Shown one piece after another: positions 10,394 to 24,491 of a stretch of 64,000 nucleotides of DNA. The translations under genes and the position numbers were made by a program. The stretch's first letter is position 1; every line of letters begins with the position of its first letter. This DNA comes from Clavulina sp. PMI_390. Lineage: Eukaryota; Basidiomycota; Agaricomycetes; Cantharellales; Hydnaceae. Below the pieces are notes generated by a model. That model was not told the origin of the DNA, did no database searches, and saw nothing but the letters and a program-made list of their open reading frames with translations. The stretch lies in contig WIDE01000034.1 in the NCBI GenBank assembly GCA_015039315.1, positions 214,231 to 278,230 on the forward strand. Direction: 5' to 3'.

Positions 10394-13300
10394 ATGTCCT
10401 TGAGTGTAGACTCAGAATCGGCCAACCTGTGGTGGTCTGACGTCTCTGGAACAGGGTCATTTTGGAACGAAGAAGGACCCACTCTTGGTCTCGCAGACTT
10501 CCCAACAAACCATGTTATCAGTGACCCGCCGAACGGGCCGGGTGATAGCCCAGCTACCTCCCCTATTCCACTAACAGATGTTGAAGCCCTCAGTCCCAGC
10601 TCAGACGAGAACGTACGTCAGGCATCGAAGACCTTTCTACTCCCTTAACATCTTTGTACAGCTTGTACCGGGCGCAGCAATCCCAACCGAAGAGCGTCGT
10701 TCTGCCAGTTGGGATACTATCGACTTCCCAGAGAGCGAAGAAGATGGGGTGGTGAGCCTGTTATCTCACATGGCTCACGATGAGCGTGCTAACAACCGCT
10801 GGCATTTCAAGTATGAATTTCTCTCATTTGACGAGGATGAAACTGTCCAAATGTCCCAGTCCCCAACCTCCGCGTCTATCCCGGCGTCTAACGTGGAGGT
10901 GGTCAATGTTGCCTTGTTAGCATCACAATTATCTTTGGCACGTACTGCCAGCATTTCCAGCACAGTAACCATCCTCCAATATGGAGCACTGCAACTATCC
11001 CTCTCAGAACTATGTGCTCTCATTCTAGCGGTCCCATCCCTCGCTCGGTCCGAGATATTATCTGTGGAGGCCTACTATCAGCCGATCAATCGTTTCCTCC
11101 ATCGTTTCCTCGTTTTACACCTAAGTCGGCACGGGAAGAAAGATGTTTTTCTTCGGCTCGATCGAAGGACGAATGCATCCAGGACTAAGTTGTTTTTTTC
11201 CAGCTCGGTTCCCGCGAGTGATGAGGTTTGTCTTTCCGGAAACAGCTTCGCGACCTCCCAGCTCACCTCCTTATAGGCAACACTATCCCCCACTAAATCA
11301 CGCCTCATTCCTTCCGACGCAAAGCGAGAAAACCGCCTCGCCTTTCCCCCTTCTCAACGACCCACACTATACGAGCTGCAGATATTCCTGAGCGTTATCA
11401 TAGAAGAAATGGTAATATATAAGGTCTGGCCGGTATGTATCAGCTAGATATGATAGGGATCATTGCAGTTTACTGACACATTCTCAAGGAGAATTGCTGG
11501 TTTTTCTGTTCACTCGTGCAGCAGCACCTTGCTCGGGCAGAGGACAGTTATTTTGATATAGGGAGCCTTCAACACCCCAATCTTGCTCGGAACGTGCGAA
11601 ATCAGATTCAAGAGCGGGTTCGGAAGATATTTCATGAACCCCAGCGGCCCAGCGTGAGTGATCAAAACTTCTCGGTTCCCATGTATCTAACCATATGTGC
11701 CTAGATTACTGTCGTTCTTCGGTTCTTCATCAGTGAGGGGAAATTTTCAAAGGATCCTGATATGGATATGCTTCTTACAACTGCATTGGTTAGCTGTCTA
11801 TTCTGGTGCGACCACACCTGATTCTCACGGTTTGATGAGAACAGAACGCCTCGATCAAATTCAAGGACCAGAAGGCCAAGTATGGGGGAGTTTTATCAAG
11901 CTCCGTTGAAAACCTTCTTTGGGGTACCCTCCCACTTATCCTTCGTCTTGCAAAGGGAAAGGATCTCACATCTGCGATCTTGGTCGGAGGCCAGGTCCTC
12001 CAAGAAGTTCCGTCACATATTTGGAAACCCCTTTCACGAGGCTGCAAATGGCAACTAGCTCAATTTCTTCGCAATCATGCTGAATACCTGATGACTCACA
12101 AGCGCTTGAGCATCGCATGCCACGCCGCCGAGGAATCGTTGCAGCTCCATCGGGAGCTGTGTCTAAAACTCAGGCCCCTTGATCTGAAGGACCTCATGGA
12201 AGAGTTACGCTTTCTCGGCCGCCTCTACGGCTCTTCGAGACGCTATGTCGATGCCCAGCGCGTGATAGTGGAGAGAGCTATGCTTGCTCGGCTTCTATCG
12301 GAAGGGGATCATACATCACTTGGTGATCTACACAAAGAGAATGCTTCGGTCCTCACGCGGCTGACGCGATGGGATGAAGCCCGCTCAGAGTTTGAGCTCG
12401 CTCTCAAGCATTTTCGATCTGCAATCAAGACGTCGTTGGATTCAGACTCACCAAGAGTGGAGCTGAATCTTAGGATTGACATCGTGTTCACGATAACTGG
12501 CTTCTCTGGATGCCTTGCAGATGCATGGCGACACGAAAAAGCACTGGCAGTCCTTGAAGAAGCCATCAAGCACACAAAAATCGATTCAGATCCCAGCTCC
12601 CTCATTGGCGCACGTCTTGCAATCGAGGTACTTCGCCAACAGAGCAGAGTTCTTGCCGCAATGGACCGTTTCCAGGAAGCGTGTCTCTTGGACCAAGACA
12701 CACTCATCTTCTGTCATGCTGCTGGATTTAACGACTATGACAAAGCTCGCACGTTTGCCGCTGTCTGGAAATCCCACGGCGATCATCTGCGAGGGGCTGA
12801 TCGCTTCTCCGAATCCCTCGAGGCTTCTCAGCAATCTCTTGTTGAATGTGACAAGGCCATCGAACTCTTCCCACTGCAGGATCATATGCACCCAGACGTG
12901 GCCTTGGCCAACAAAGCCGAGCTACATTTCATTAGGATGGAGGCTTTTTCTTCATTGGGGCGATATTCGGATGCATTACCTTGTATCGCGCCCTGCGCCA
13001 ATGACCTACGAGAGCACCCAGCTCGCGTGTCATCTCATTATACAGCTGAGCTTGCGCTATACGTACGGGAACATGGAAGGATGCTTATCCACACTCATGC
13101 CTATACTGCGGCTGTCGTAGAATTACGAAAAGCGGCGGATCTGCTTCGTCGGCTCGTGGTTTTGGGTTACATGCAATTAGCAGTGTCTAATCGCCTTCTT
13201 GCGATTACTCTCCTGAATATTGCCAGTGCTTTAACCAGCCTTGGCCTACAGCAAGAAGCCAGGTCTGTCCTATATGAAGGACTTTCCATGGCTCAGGCTT

Positions 13301-14148
13301 CTTATTCTGTTCACCGAGAACAAAACCGCTCTCTGATGGCAGAAACATTCACATGGTACAGCCGTAGCTTTCTACACTTAGATGCTGATACCAGCCCAGC
13401 AGAAGGGATCAGCTATGCTACCGAAGGCGTCAACCTTCATCGTGTTTGTTACTCAACCCGCCCACGTATGTACTCCAGGGAACTGGCGGAAGCGCTCGCT
13501 GGAAAGGGTCGCCTCCACGTTGCTGCTCGCCAGGAAGGCAGAGCCGTCACCGCTTTTACAGAAGCTCTCACGGTTATCCATGATGAATCACTGATCGAAC
13601 GGGCCCGGAAATTCCTTGCGGCTGACGAGCGCAATGGCCCTGGCTCGCTTGCATCCCAGCTCTTCAGTTATGGACTCTGTTCTATAGGAGCTAAGACTCC
13701 ACATAATGGAATAGAGGCGCTAAGGGAAGCTAGAGACATATACTCACAGCTAGTTTCCTCGGAAGAGGATGGGGATTGGCATCGGTCTAGCCTTGCAGAA
13801 TGCTCGCTAGCGTTTGCGGAATGCTCCTTCGCCATGAGATCGTTTGAGGACACAATTGAGGGCGCGGATGAAGCGCTGGCTATTTTCAAACAACTTCATG
13901 CTGAGGGTCCTAGAACATGGGACGAGTATGCGATCCGCTGTGTTTGGATTGTTGCACGCGCGACCTTTGATTCTGGTCACCCCCGTTCTGCCCTTGATCT
14001 ATTGGAGCGCGAAGCAGAGGTGCTCGCCTTGCCCCTCACCACCACAATGGACCCTGACTTGTTGGAAAACATACAATTGTTGAGAACAGAGATTGATCTC
14101 GCTCTCATGCTACGTGATACCTCGTCCGCAAACATCTCGCTGCCATAA
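10394..14148 (+). CDS. Large TPR-repeat protein with uncharacterised N-terminal region
   Basis: Six exons fit exactly in phase: 10394-10612, 10662-11225, 11277-11432, 11489-11653, 11705-11788 and 11845-14148, with introns of 49-56 nt. The product is about 1,160 residues. Residues from about 400 to the end are helical repeats with TPR character (for example RWDEARSEFELALKHF, FSESLEASQQSLVECDKAIE, YSDALPCIAPCANDLRE, AVTAFTEALTVI). The N-terminal 400 residues contain YQPINRFLHRFLVLHLSRHG..VFLRLDRR and LQIFLSVIIEEMVIYKVWPE..WFFCSLVQQHLA, a block that looks conserved-fungal but that I cannot name. TPR arrays bind proteins; a role as adaptor or sensor is possible but not shown. No nucleotide-binding P-loop was seen, so a STAND/NLR architecture is not supported. 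Confidence 0.8.
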
Positions 14149-14440
14149 CTTGGACAAATTCTCTACATGTTTGACTCCGACACTTCCTCTGATCAACGAT
14201 GTATCTTGTATAGTGTCTGTGGCAGCCCGGCTACATGATGGAAATGGAGTGCACTGCATTTGTCCCCTGCTCGTGCGATTAAGTACGCGTGTATCCAAGA
14301 TGGGAGTTGAAGTGAAGAAATCGCTCAGAATGCTTCAAGCTCCATATAAAGAGCGCGGTAAGAAGGGATATGGTGTGAGCCTCGGGATTTATTTCGCAAG
14401 GGGCACGAACGCCAATGAGGAGCGTCAAATGAGGCTGAGG

Positions 14441-15822
14441 TCACTTCGGCCCATACTTGGTGATTGCCTCCTCGCACCAGTTCCACATTGCATCCTGGAC
14501 AGCAACGTTATAGTGATCGGAGCGACATTCACCGACTCGAGCCCAAGGAACGAGAAACTTTACAAACGACATTTAGCCAGTGTCGTGCATTGTGAAATCC
14601 TAAGAAGCTCACTTTGCCATTGAATTCTAGCGCATCTGTGGATGTTCCAGCGTAGAGAGGTGTAAGAGCACCGTATTCCACGCCGTACGACATCTTTTTC
14701 TGCAATGAAGGAGGCGGTATTTTACTAGATCAGCATGGGATCACTCAAGAATGATTTTTGGGAGGACAGTGGCTTACTACCAACCAAGGCATCTTATTAT
14801 TCCCCTCGTTCCACAATGGGGTTGTAATAATACCTTCATACAAAAACGTCAGTTTTCATTTCGTTTGGTCAATCTCTACGATACATACCTGGATGAAGTG
14901 ATATGCACACGATTCCCTGGTCAGCAAACCTTCGCGAGAGAGCCATTGCGTGGAGTGCTTGACCCTAGGTTCCAGTATGTAATGAACGTCAGCTCAACTA
15001 TTTGTCGCCTTCAAATTAACTGGTAAGGACGATCGATTGAAGGCTTACGCACCGACTTGGACTGGCAGAACAGTGTCTGCGCGTCAAATTTATTCCGAGT
15101 AGGCCCATCGATTAGCGAGTCGATCACTACCGGCCCGCCGACCTTCGCGCTTGGTGCAATCATGACTCCGCCACCACTGACCTCGATTACGCGAACCTTC
15201 CCCTCGGGTGCGGTTTTTGCTGAGGCAAGAAGGGTGGGCATGAGGAGCTTAGTGAGGTAGAAATGCCCCAACACATTGGTGGCGAACTGGATATCAAGCC
15301 CATCCTTGGTGAGTTCGGAGTGCGGGCGATTCATGACACCACCATTGTTATAAAGGACGTCAAGGCGGGACTCTTTGCTGTTGAGTTGGATAAATGAGGT
15401 GCCAATAATGAGAGAGAGATTGAGAGCGAAGTAGGCAAACCTGAGGAAATCATCAACACCAGCCTTCACAGAAGCCAAGTCTGACAGGTCCATGCCAATA
15501 GCTTGAACGATAGCTTCAGACTTTCCAGTAGCTGTTTTCAGCTCCTCGATCGCCTCCTGAGATTTCTTCATGCTCCGACCAGCGATATAGACTTTTGCAT
15601 TCTTCGTGATCAACACCCGAGCCAACTCCTTGCCTATACAACAGGCGAGTAATTTAGCAGCGACCAAACGCGAGTAGAATAGATAAACCACCCACCAATT
15701 CCACTACTGCCGCCCGTGATGAAGACAACCTTGCCCGTCATATCAGGGACATCATCAGCCGAGTACTTGGGCGCTGGGGGGAAGTTCCAGCTCCACATCT
15801 TTCTTATGACTTCTAGCGACAT
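14441..15822 (-). CDS. Short-chain dehydrogenase/reductase (retinol-dehydrogenase-like)
   Basis: Seven exons on the minus strand: 15822-15696, 15633-15441, 15377-15053, 14964-14889, 14833-14781, 14699-14613 and 14557-14441. The product has the SDR landmarks in order: cofactor motif [15 protein letters not shown] (TGxxxGxG), the NNG motif in [11 protein letters not shown], the [12 protein letters not shown] stretch, the active-site Ser in IEVSGGG, then the catalytic position in FCQSKS, followed by [13 protein letters not shown] and [11 protein letters not shown] near the end. The typical Tyr of YxxxK appears as Phe-Cys (FCQSK), so the usual catalytic Tyr is replaced or shifted. The start [20 protein letters not shown] suits fungal homologues. 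It probably reduces or oxidises a small hydrophobic alcohol/ketone with NAD(P)H; the substrate is unknown. Confidence 0.85.
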
Positions 15823-16459
15823 GTTGCTCTCTAAGGGTTGAGAACATTATCGACGTCGAGTGAGAATCCATTTCGATAGGAGATGGCTTACGTTTGGAGT
15901 AGGTGAGGAGTCAATAGCAAAATGACGGCGTGGCGTGTGGAGGAGCAACCGAAATACGGGGCTAGGGACCTGACTCGGGCCTAGCGGTAGGTAAGATGTC
16001 CAGTGCCAGACAGTGTGGAATACATATTTATAAGCCGCATACAGTCATCCTTGCCGAAAAAGTGGCCTCCGCCTGAGGATCGGCTTCGGCAGGAATAATC
16101 ACGTGCTCGATCGACATTGACATTGAGAGCCCTCAAGGTTTTTGAATGGCAAGTCGCGTGAGGTCTCTGATTACGCGGTATTATGGGACGCCATGGGCCT
16201 GATAACATGGTGATTGTATGCTTAGCGACGAGGAAGAATCGTAGCGCAGGTCAACGAAGGCATGAGAAGAAGAGTACATGAAAACAACATGACAGTAAGA
16301 AAATGATTATACAAGAAAAGAGTCAATGCTTGCGGAGTGAGTGGTATAAGATTGTACGAAGTCCGGATTTCTTCCACGCGTTTTTTCACAATGTAGCCCC
16401 AAATGATGGAAGCGCATACTATGATACGATGGTGAGGATTGGGATTGGGATCCTTATCT
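15823..16459. other. Intergenic between two minus-strand genes
   Basis: It contains the promoter side of the dehydrogenase gene and the 3' end of the E2 gene. No supported exon or RNA gene was seen. Confidence 0.5.
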
Positions 16460-17932
<1,473 letters not shown>

Positions 17933-18429
17933 CTGTGGCCAGGCATGCATTGCTTTAGAACAAGGTTCCACATATCCTAGACATCGCCGAGACACACCGG
18001 TGAAGGTTGTGGCGCACTACCAACTAGTCGGTGCACATAGTGTGCCATCGTCGCAGTCGAGAAAGAGAGGAGGGCAAAAGTCAAGCCAGACCTGGTGGAT
18101 GTGCGAGGACGGTCACGTGAGCAATGGAATAGGGTGGACAGCCTGGCGCCGACAAAGCACTTTTTGACGACCTGCTCGCTGGCAAAGTCAGCCTTGCATC
18201 TAACGGACCAAGTCAAGCCAGCGCACGACGGCAAAAGAGTATGAAATGATGTTAAATTATGCAGGGGTGTCATGTATGCAATGCTAATCCAGAACACAGG
18301 TCCATAGATATATTAGTGGCCATCCCAGAGAATGGTAGTACATATCCCAGAGTTCCACACAAAGCTAATGTTCATCTATGTTATCGAGTGTGCCAGACCA
18401 AAAGTGAAATGCGGGGACGAAGAAAAAGT
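17933..18429. other. Intergenic between E2 and cytochrome c genes
   Basis: About 500 nt holding the E2 promoter and the cytochrome c 3' UTR (both minus strand). No further gene is supported. Confidence 0.5.
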
Positions 18430-19231
18430 TTACTTCGTCTGTGGTGGGTAAAGAGTGAAAGTGCAGTGTGTGGGTCAGAGAACAGCGAGACGACGAGCAG
18501 AGGGGGGCAAATGGGGTACGTACCGACTCCTTGAGCCAGGTGATGAGGTCGTTGCGGTCCTTCTCCTTCTTGAGACCAGCGAACGCCATCTTGGTACCAG
18601 GGATGTACTGTAATGAAAAGGTATGACGTGAGTGTGAGGCTCGTGCACTGACGAGGGAATTCGTATTCACCTTCTTGGGGTCAGCTAAAATATCGCAAGA
18701 GAAAGAAAAAAAGAACAACGTAAGCAATCCACTTGTCGCCGAAGACGTGTTACTTTTGCATACCCAAGTACTCGAAGAGAGTCTCCTCCTCCCTACATGA
18801 CACACATGCGTGAGAAATGTTGTTCAACACAGAGAAGACAGCATGAAACTCACCAGGTAACGCCCTTGTTAACGTTGGCGGCAGTGTAGGCAAAGCCCTC
18901 TACTTGCCCAGTCTACGAGTTCATGAAGCACAACGGGAACAGTTCGCGTTAGTTTGCCGGGCTTGTGATTTTCCACCCACGTCACAGTGAGTTGGGCGGT
19001 GAACACATACCTTGCGACCAAAGAGACCGTGCAGGTTAGGACCGACGCTGTTGCCAGCCTTGGGGTCGACAGAGTGGCACTGGGCGCAACGGGTCTTGAA
19101 CAGACCAGCACCCTTGCCAGCGTCACCTAAATTTATTATTTCATTGAGGAATTTTGCGTCAGTTTTTGCAGCAAGCAATAAATGCACGGAACAAGCGTCG
19201 AGAAAGTTTACTGACCAGCCTTGTATGGCAT
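18430..19231 (-). CDS. CYC1: Cytochrome c (mitochondrial electron carrier)
   Basis: Spliced from several short minus-strand exons into a 108-residue protein: start [15 protein letters not shown], haem-binding CAQCH (Cys19, Cys22, His23), [38 protein letters not shown] (axial Met85) and end WLKESTK. Length and order match cytochrome c, which carries electrons from complex III to complex IV in the intermembrane space. Exon structure is striking: the first coding exon is 16 nt (19216-19231), an internal one is 14 nt (18671-18684) and the last has only three codons, stop included (18430-18438). There is no cleavable presequence, as usual for this protein. The symbol follows the yeast gene; other organisms use different names. 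Confidence 0.95.
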
Positions 19232-21982
19232 AGTTGTCTAAGGAGAAACTTGAGGGAAAAGGGGAGGGAGAACGAAGAGGAGTGGATAGCAAAAGGCTGC
19301 TAAGTGGTGAAAAGAGAAGGCGTTCGGGGCCGGAAAGTCTCGGTTATATAATCCGGGCGCTTGTGGCGAAAATCCAACCAATCACAGCGCGCCAGTCTCA
19401 TGCCTCTCGTCCCAGGCCAGTTTGGAGAGCAAAATGGATGCTCGTCCTCTGATGAGGGGAAATTATGGGAGTCTGAACATTGCTGTCACCACTCTCAGTG
19501 CCTTATACGGTTGAATCAACTGACGGGTGGTCGCTACAAGTTCAGAGCTGCACACCTGTATTGAGCATCGTTTCCTGAAACTTTACGAGCAAGAACAGGC
19601 TTTGAGAAGCTGCTGGGAGGATGAAACTGAGTCTCCCGCCCATCGAGACGCCCGAATCGAAGCAGATTTGGAATACCATCGCAGCAGCGGATGAGCTACT
19701 CGCGAAGTCCCCGCTCGCAGATCGCGGATGTTGCTCTTGATAGCCAGCGGAACAAGAATCCCACTGGGACCTGCCTGACCTTGCTCAAAACCAATTCTCG
19801 ACTAATTTCGTATCCGATGGTATTCAATCTCGCAGGATTCCTGGATGTCCCAAGATGGGAGATGCACTCGGGGGTTGCGAGGTGGTCGAGTTATTCTAGA
19901 GCCTTGTAATCCTGAGCAAGACGCATATGGGTGCGTCTATCCGTTATATTTGACGTAAAACTGATCAATATGTTCTCTTATCAGAGGTTGCAATACATTA
20001 GGGAACGCGGGATGGACAATGCGAAGTCCTTATCCCAACTAAAGGGCGAACGTGCAGAGCAATGTTACAATGACTCGGGCTTCCAAATGCCGTTCGATCA
20101 AGCTTCTTTCCTCTTTCGCTATCGAACCGACGCTTATTTTTCTAGGCACGCAAAAAAGAGTGGCCAATAATCTCCGCTGCCTGTATTGAGGCGAGCACGA
20201 GCGGCCCCCCAACAATGTCGCAATTACCCCACATGCTGCCCATCTTAACTCCACGATCTATGATCGATGAGGTGTACTGGGTTACAGCATCGACTGTTTA
20301 ATCACAATGCTCCCGCTGGATCTGGTCTCAAGACGCAACCGCTATCACATCTCCGATGATCTTATGCATCGCTGCAAAAACGATTGTTTAAACCTTATCA
20401 TTCATAAAATGACATGTAACGATGAACTGCGGACCGGCTCTATTCAGAAAAATTCTGGGGTTAGGAGACGACTACAAAGGCTTCAATGATGCGTCTACTT
20501 CGGATCACGCTTGCCCGATGCAACAAATGTACTCAGAGCCACGGCAAGAACCAGCTCATATTCATGGAGTTCGCAACTCATGACGCGCGCCTGTCAATAT
20601 AGCTTAATTTCCTGATGTATACAATTCGTGCGTGCGCATGAACTACGAACTTTGGCAATACAGGGTGTGCGCGCACTTGCTTCTTTTTTTCCCAGTGCTC
20701 GGCGCCTCGCAAGTCACGTTGTCAATGGCGCTCATTCATTTCAGTTCAGCAGACTCAATCTATCATTCTGGTTTCCATTGGCTCCTCGTATTGTCTGCCT
20801 TCTTGATTGAGCACTTCCCGATGCACTTCATGTAATCCCTTTTTTCCCGAGGTCGGCCGCCCCTTGACATGAAGAAGAAGAACAGAAGTATGCGTGTGCG
20901 TGTGTGCAGCACAGTGTATGGTATAAGACGCGCTTGTGGGTTATATGAATTCCTCGCCTCCCATCAGAAGAGCAACGTTGTTCATTCATGATTCATGCGA
21001 GCACATTTTCCTCTTCCGGAAACATGTCTGATAATCATCCTTCACTTTTTCCCGTCATGAACATTCCCTCGCTCGATGTGAGCCATTTTTTCACGAATTC
21101 CCACACCTTAGTCCTGGTACCACAGAGGTTCTCGATCGATCGTTTCACAAAGGGGTGGACAGGGGATAGGATGACTCAACGCCAGGGGTATTATTATTGG
21201 AAAGTGGCAGCGAATAAGCATCAATATGCGCAAGACCCAAGTCAAATCGTCGGGACGCACCCAATCCAGAAGATCAACTGGGTGAAGCGTAGATTAGGAA
21301 AAAGGCGGGAATGTACATAATACAGTATCATAAGGGATGCGAAGGTGAGCCGCGGTAATGTATCTGGTGCTACAAAAACGAAAGGGAAGGGGGCATGATG
21401 AAGGTGAGATAAACCAAGAAATAGCAATGGTAGGAACAACCGGGGGGCTCACGGGCGGCCAGTGAGTTAAGAACGGCAGGAAGACGCTGGTGACCCAAAG
21501 CGATGGAATGAATAACGTGAAGATCAATAAATCGGACGGTCATTAGTAGAAGGAACAAGAATGATTAGGCAATATAGGGGAGCGAAGGGGAGCAACTGTG
21601 GGGAAGAGGCAGCAAGAAAGGAAGAGCCAAAAACGGCAAGGCAACAAGAAGTCAAAACAAAAAAGGGGGGACGCGTGAAACAAAAAAAATGATAATGTAT
21701 CGTGAAGCAATATCGCGCGCGCGCGGGCAGCATACCAGGATACTAACTAGAGTGACAGGGCAAAAGCAACGAAAATTATGGGGGTAATTTCCAGGGAAGA
21801 GCTCGTGCATTACGCGCAAAAAGATGAGTGGGGCTGTTGGCCGGGTAGGTCTTGCCGAAATAGCGGCCGTTGTGCCAGCCTAGTGAGTGGCCAGCACGGA
21901 GTTAACCAGTATGAGATGGCGGGGGCGGTGGTGGCGGATCCCTAATAAACCCATGAATGAAATCGAGGCCATCGATCGTGGT
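19232..21982. other. Gene-poor stretch of 2.7 kb
   Basis: The first 200 bases are the cytochrome c promoter. The rest has only short ORFs in all frames and no splice-linked exons that I can support. Small features: a GT-rich run near 20890-20915 and an alternating GC run near 21714-21725. The GATA gene's 3' UTR should lie at its right edge. Confidence 0.5.
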
Positions 21983-24491
21983 TTAACAACCAGGCGTCAG
22001 TAGACTTGGCGAGGGGGTACAAGGAGACAAAGCAGTAGCGACTACCAACCCTGGATATGGCAAGGAGATCGGCGTGGTGACGGGAGCCAATCGTGTCGAT
22101 GGCGACGGGCCCGTTGGAAGGTGACTCCTTCCGCCGCGTGGTGCGCCCTGAGTCGCGTTTCCAGATCGACCAACATTCGATGACGACGAGGAGGGTACAC
22201 CCTCGTGGCTATCGGGACCTCTGGCACGTTGTTGAGAAGCCTGGGCCTCCTCGACCGCCTGGGCTTCCCGAGTCTCTTTTGCCCAATCTAAAGAGCGCCA
22301 GGAGTAGGAAAGGTATGAAAATCAGGATATATTTGGGCTTGGTCGATCCCGAAGGAAGCAATGGAGCACTCACGTAGCCCACACGCGTTACAAAGCGTGC
22401 GAGGACCATTCGGGCCTCTCCTGGAGAATCAATTCACATCAGAAACTGCGACAACAGCAACGAAGGCAGGGGCGTAGGGATATCAATGCATTACCTCCAC
22501 TCAGGAGTTTCCCGGGTCTTACAAATGGCGCATTCGCCTGGCATCGATGTTGAGGGATTCCTTGTCTGAGCACGAGAGATGTATAATACGGAGATTGAGT
22601 GGAGATTCTACATGGTGGTGGTCGAAAGGAATCAGAGCGTAGAGGAACTAACCCGAGGTCCTCTCTTCTTCGCCTTGGGAGGCGGAGGCGGTGGATCCAT
22701 AGGTGTTCCAGTCGACGCATGACGCTTCCTCTTTATCAGCTCGAGGTCTTCGCGTGCTTTCGCGGACATTGTACTAGGATCATATGGCTACAATGCAAAT
22801 GAGAATCACACAGGTAGGATAAGGGATCGACCATAAGAATGCGCCAGTATGTTCGACGCTAAAGGGTGAATCTTACTCACCAATAATTCAGGTGAGTTAG
22901 TGAGAGGTTCCGATATCGATCTCAGGTTCTGTCGGTTCTCGAAGACGAGCTTTAGTGGCCGGATAGGCGAGGTCGACTGAGTGCTATCCCACGATCGCTT
23001 GGTCCCAATCGAAGACCCGGCGGGTTGTGCGGCTTCAGCTTCTTCACTCAGTCGGGCGACACGGAGATTGTCCAGTAGTTGCGCCACTGAAGTCGCGCGC
23101 TGCACCATTTGTTGAACCTCATCGATGGAGGGTTGCTCATCAGTAGTATCACCTTGAGCCTGCTTGTCGGCTAGAGCATCTCAAGTACGCGTGAGTATGT
23201 GGTGATCATTGAGAGCAATGATAGATAAAGCACAAAAGCCCAAGCTTACCGTAAACCTTGGCGAAATGAGTTAACACTGTACAGTGGCTTATGATCTGTA
23301 AATCATGACTGGGTCAAACAACTGTCAAGTTACAACGAAAAGAATTGGATGAACCTCGGCAATGGACGCGCTCAACTCTGCCGCGGGGCGCGAATCTAGA
23401 TGTGAGGACGGAGATGATCGCAGCCGGCCAGCTTGGACGGTATCGAGGGCTGGAGGTATGGGAGACATTGAGGCTCCTTCGCTTAGCCCCCAACGGTCGC
23501 GGTCTGGTAAACCACCGGCTCGGGTGCCTGGAAGGCTGGGTTGGCGGGAGGGTCCGGGCTCGGAAAACGGCACGTAGTGAAGAGATCTTTCAGGCCAAGG
23601 TCGAGAATGGATTGACGCGGGGTCAGAGGCCGGCTGAGGAGGCATGATGTGCCCATATTGGTCAAATCCACTTGACCCAACCCCAGCTGAAGGCTCAGGA
23701 CGTGCGGGGTATGGAGGGTATGATGGGGCGATCGGGCCAGATGAGTATGGAGGCATCGCGTACCCTGCGCGGGGATGGGGAGGGCCTGGAGAGGAGGAAA
23801 CAGGAGGAAGAGGTGGTGGCATCGAGGTGGTGGGGGATGGCCACTGGGAAGAGGACGACCTCGTGGTTCCACTTCTATATTCTTGTCCAGGATCGGTGGT
23901 AGTGGAGCTTCGCGCTGGCCGGGGGCTAGGGGCATGAGAGCTCTCAGGATAATGTAGCTGTGGATATGGCTGACTTGGCGGATACCCGGGAGGAGTTCGA
24001 CGAGGAGTTCGGAATTCAGATAGACTACCCATCTCAGCCGTTTCAGTGGAATAGCCCAAGGCAGAGAAGGTGCGGAATTGCGAAGAATGTTCGAGGGTAG
24101 GCTCGTGAGCGAGGGATGGTGGAAATGTTGGATCTGGATGATATGAACGGCCGAGGGGGGGCTGTACCTCACGTGGTAGCCCAGGTAAAGTATTGCCGGG
24201 AGGTGCAGCCATGTTAACATCCTCAGAGGAACCGAGGGGTCTCCATTGTAAACTAGAATCACGTCGATGTTGAGACGATAATGACGACGACGAATAAATA
24301 TCTGGTGTAGGGGCCTGGGGCACTACAGAGCTGGCTGTCGCCGCCCCCGCAGCGTCTACCGCCTCAAGCTCTGTTGAGCGCGATAGCTGGAAGTTAAGGC
24401 TGCTGATGGGAGGCAACGTCAAGGATGGGAGACCTTGGTTGGCGTTTCGTTGAGGGCCATCATCATGGTAGCCTCCATTAGGAGCAGACAT
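21983..24491 (-). CDS. GATA-type zinc-finger transcription factor
   Basis: The long first exon (24491-23343) encodes a Pro/Ser-rich, probably disordered region starting MSAPNGGYHDDG. Further exons join as ASIAE-IISHCTVLTHFAKVY, then ADKQAQGDTTDEQPSIDEVQ, then MSAKAREDLELIKRKRHAS and PPPPPKAKKRGPR (basic, nuclear-signal-like). The zinc finger is built over two introns from exons ending at 22495 and spanning 22420-22374: CAICKTRETPEWRRGP plus NGPRTLCNACGLHWAKE, a C-x2-C-x18-C-x2-C finger. The 18-residue loop is that of plant and WC-2-type GATA fingers rather than the 17-residue nitrogen-regulator type. No PAS domain was seen, so it is not an ordinary WC-2. The last exon is uncertain: reading on stops at 21983, while splicing to an acceptor near 21950 would end in DPPPPPPSHTG. 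Target genes are unknown. Confidence 0.85.

Noticed and set aside
11980..14148. STAND/NLR-type receptor
   Set aside because: TPRs are present, but no P-loop or NACHT/NB-ARC motif was seen upstream.
21714..21725. Alternating GC run as a regulatory element
   Set aside because: Only 12 bases or so; no supporting context.
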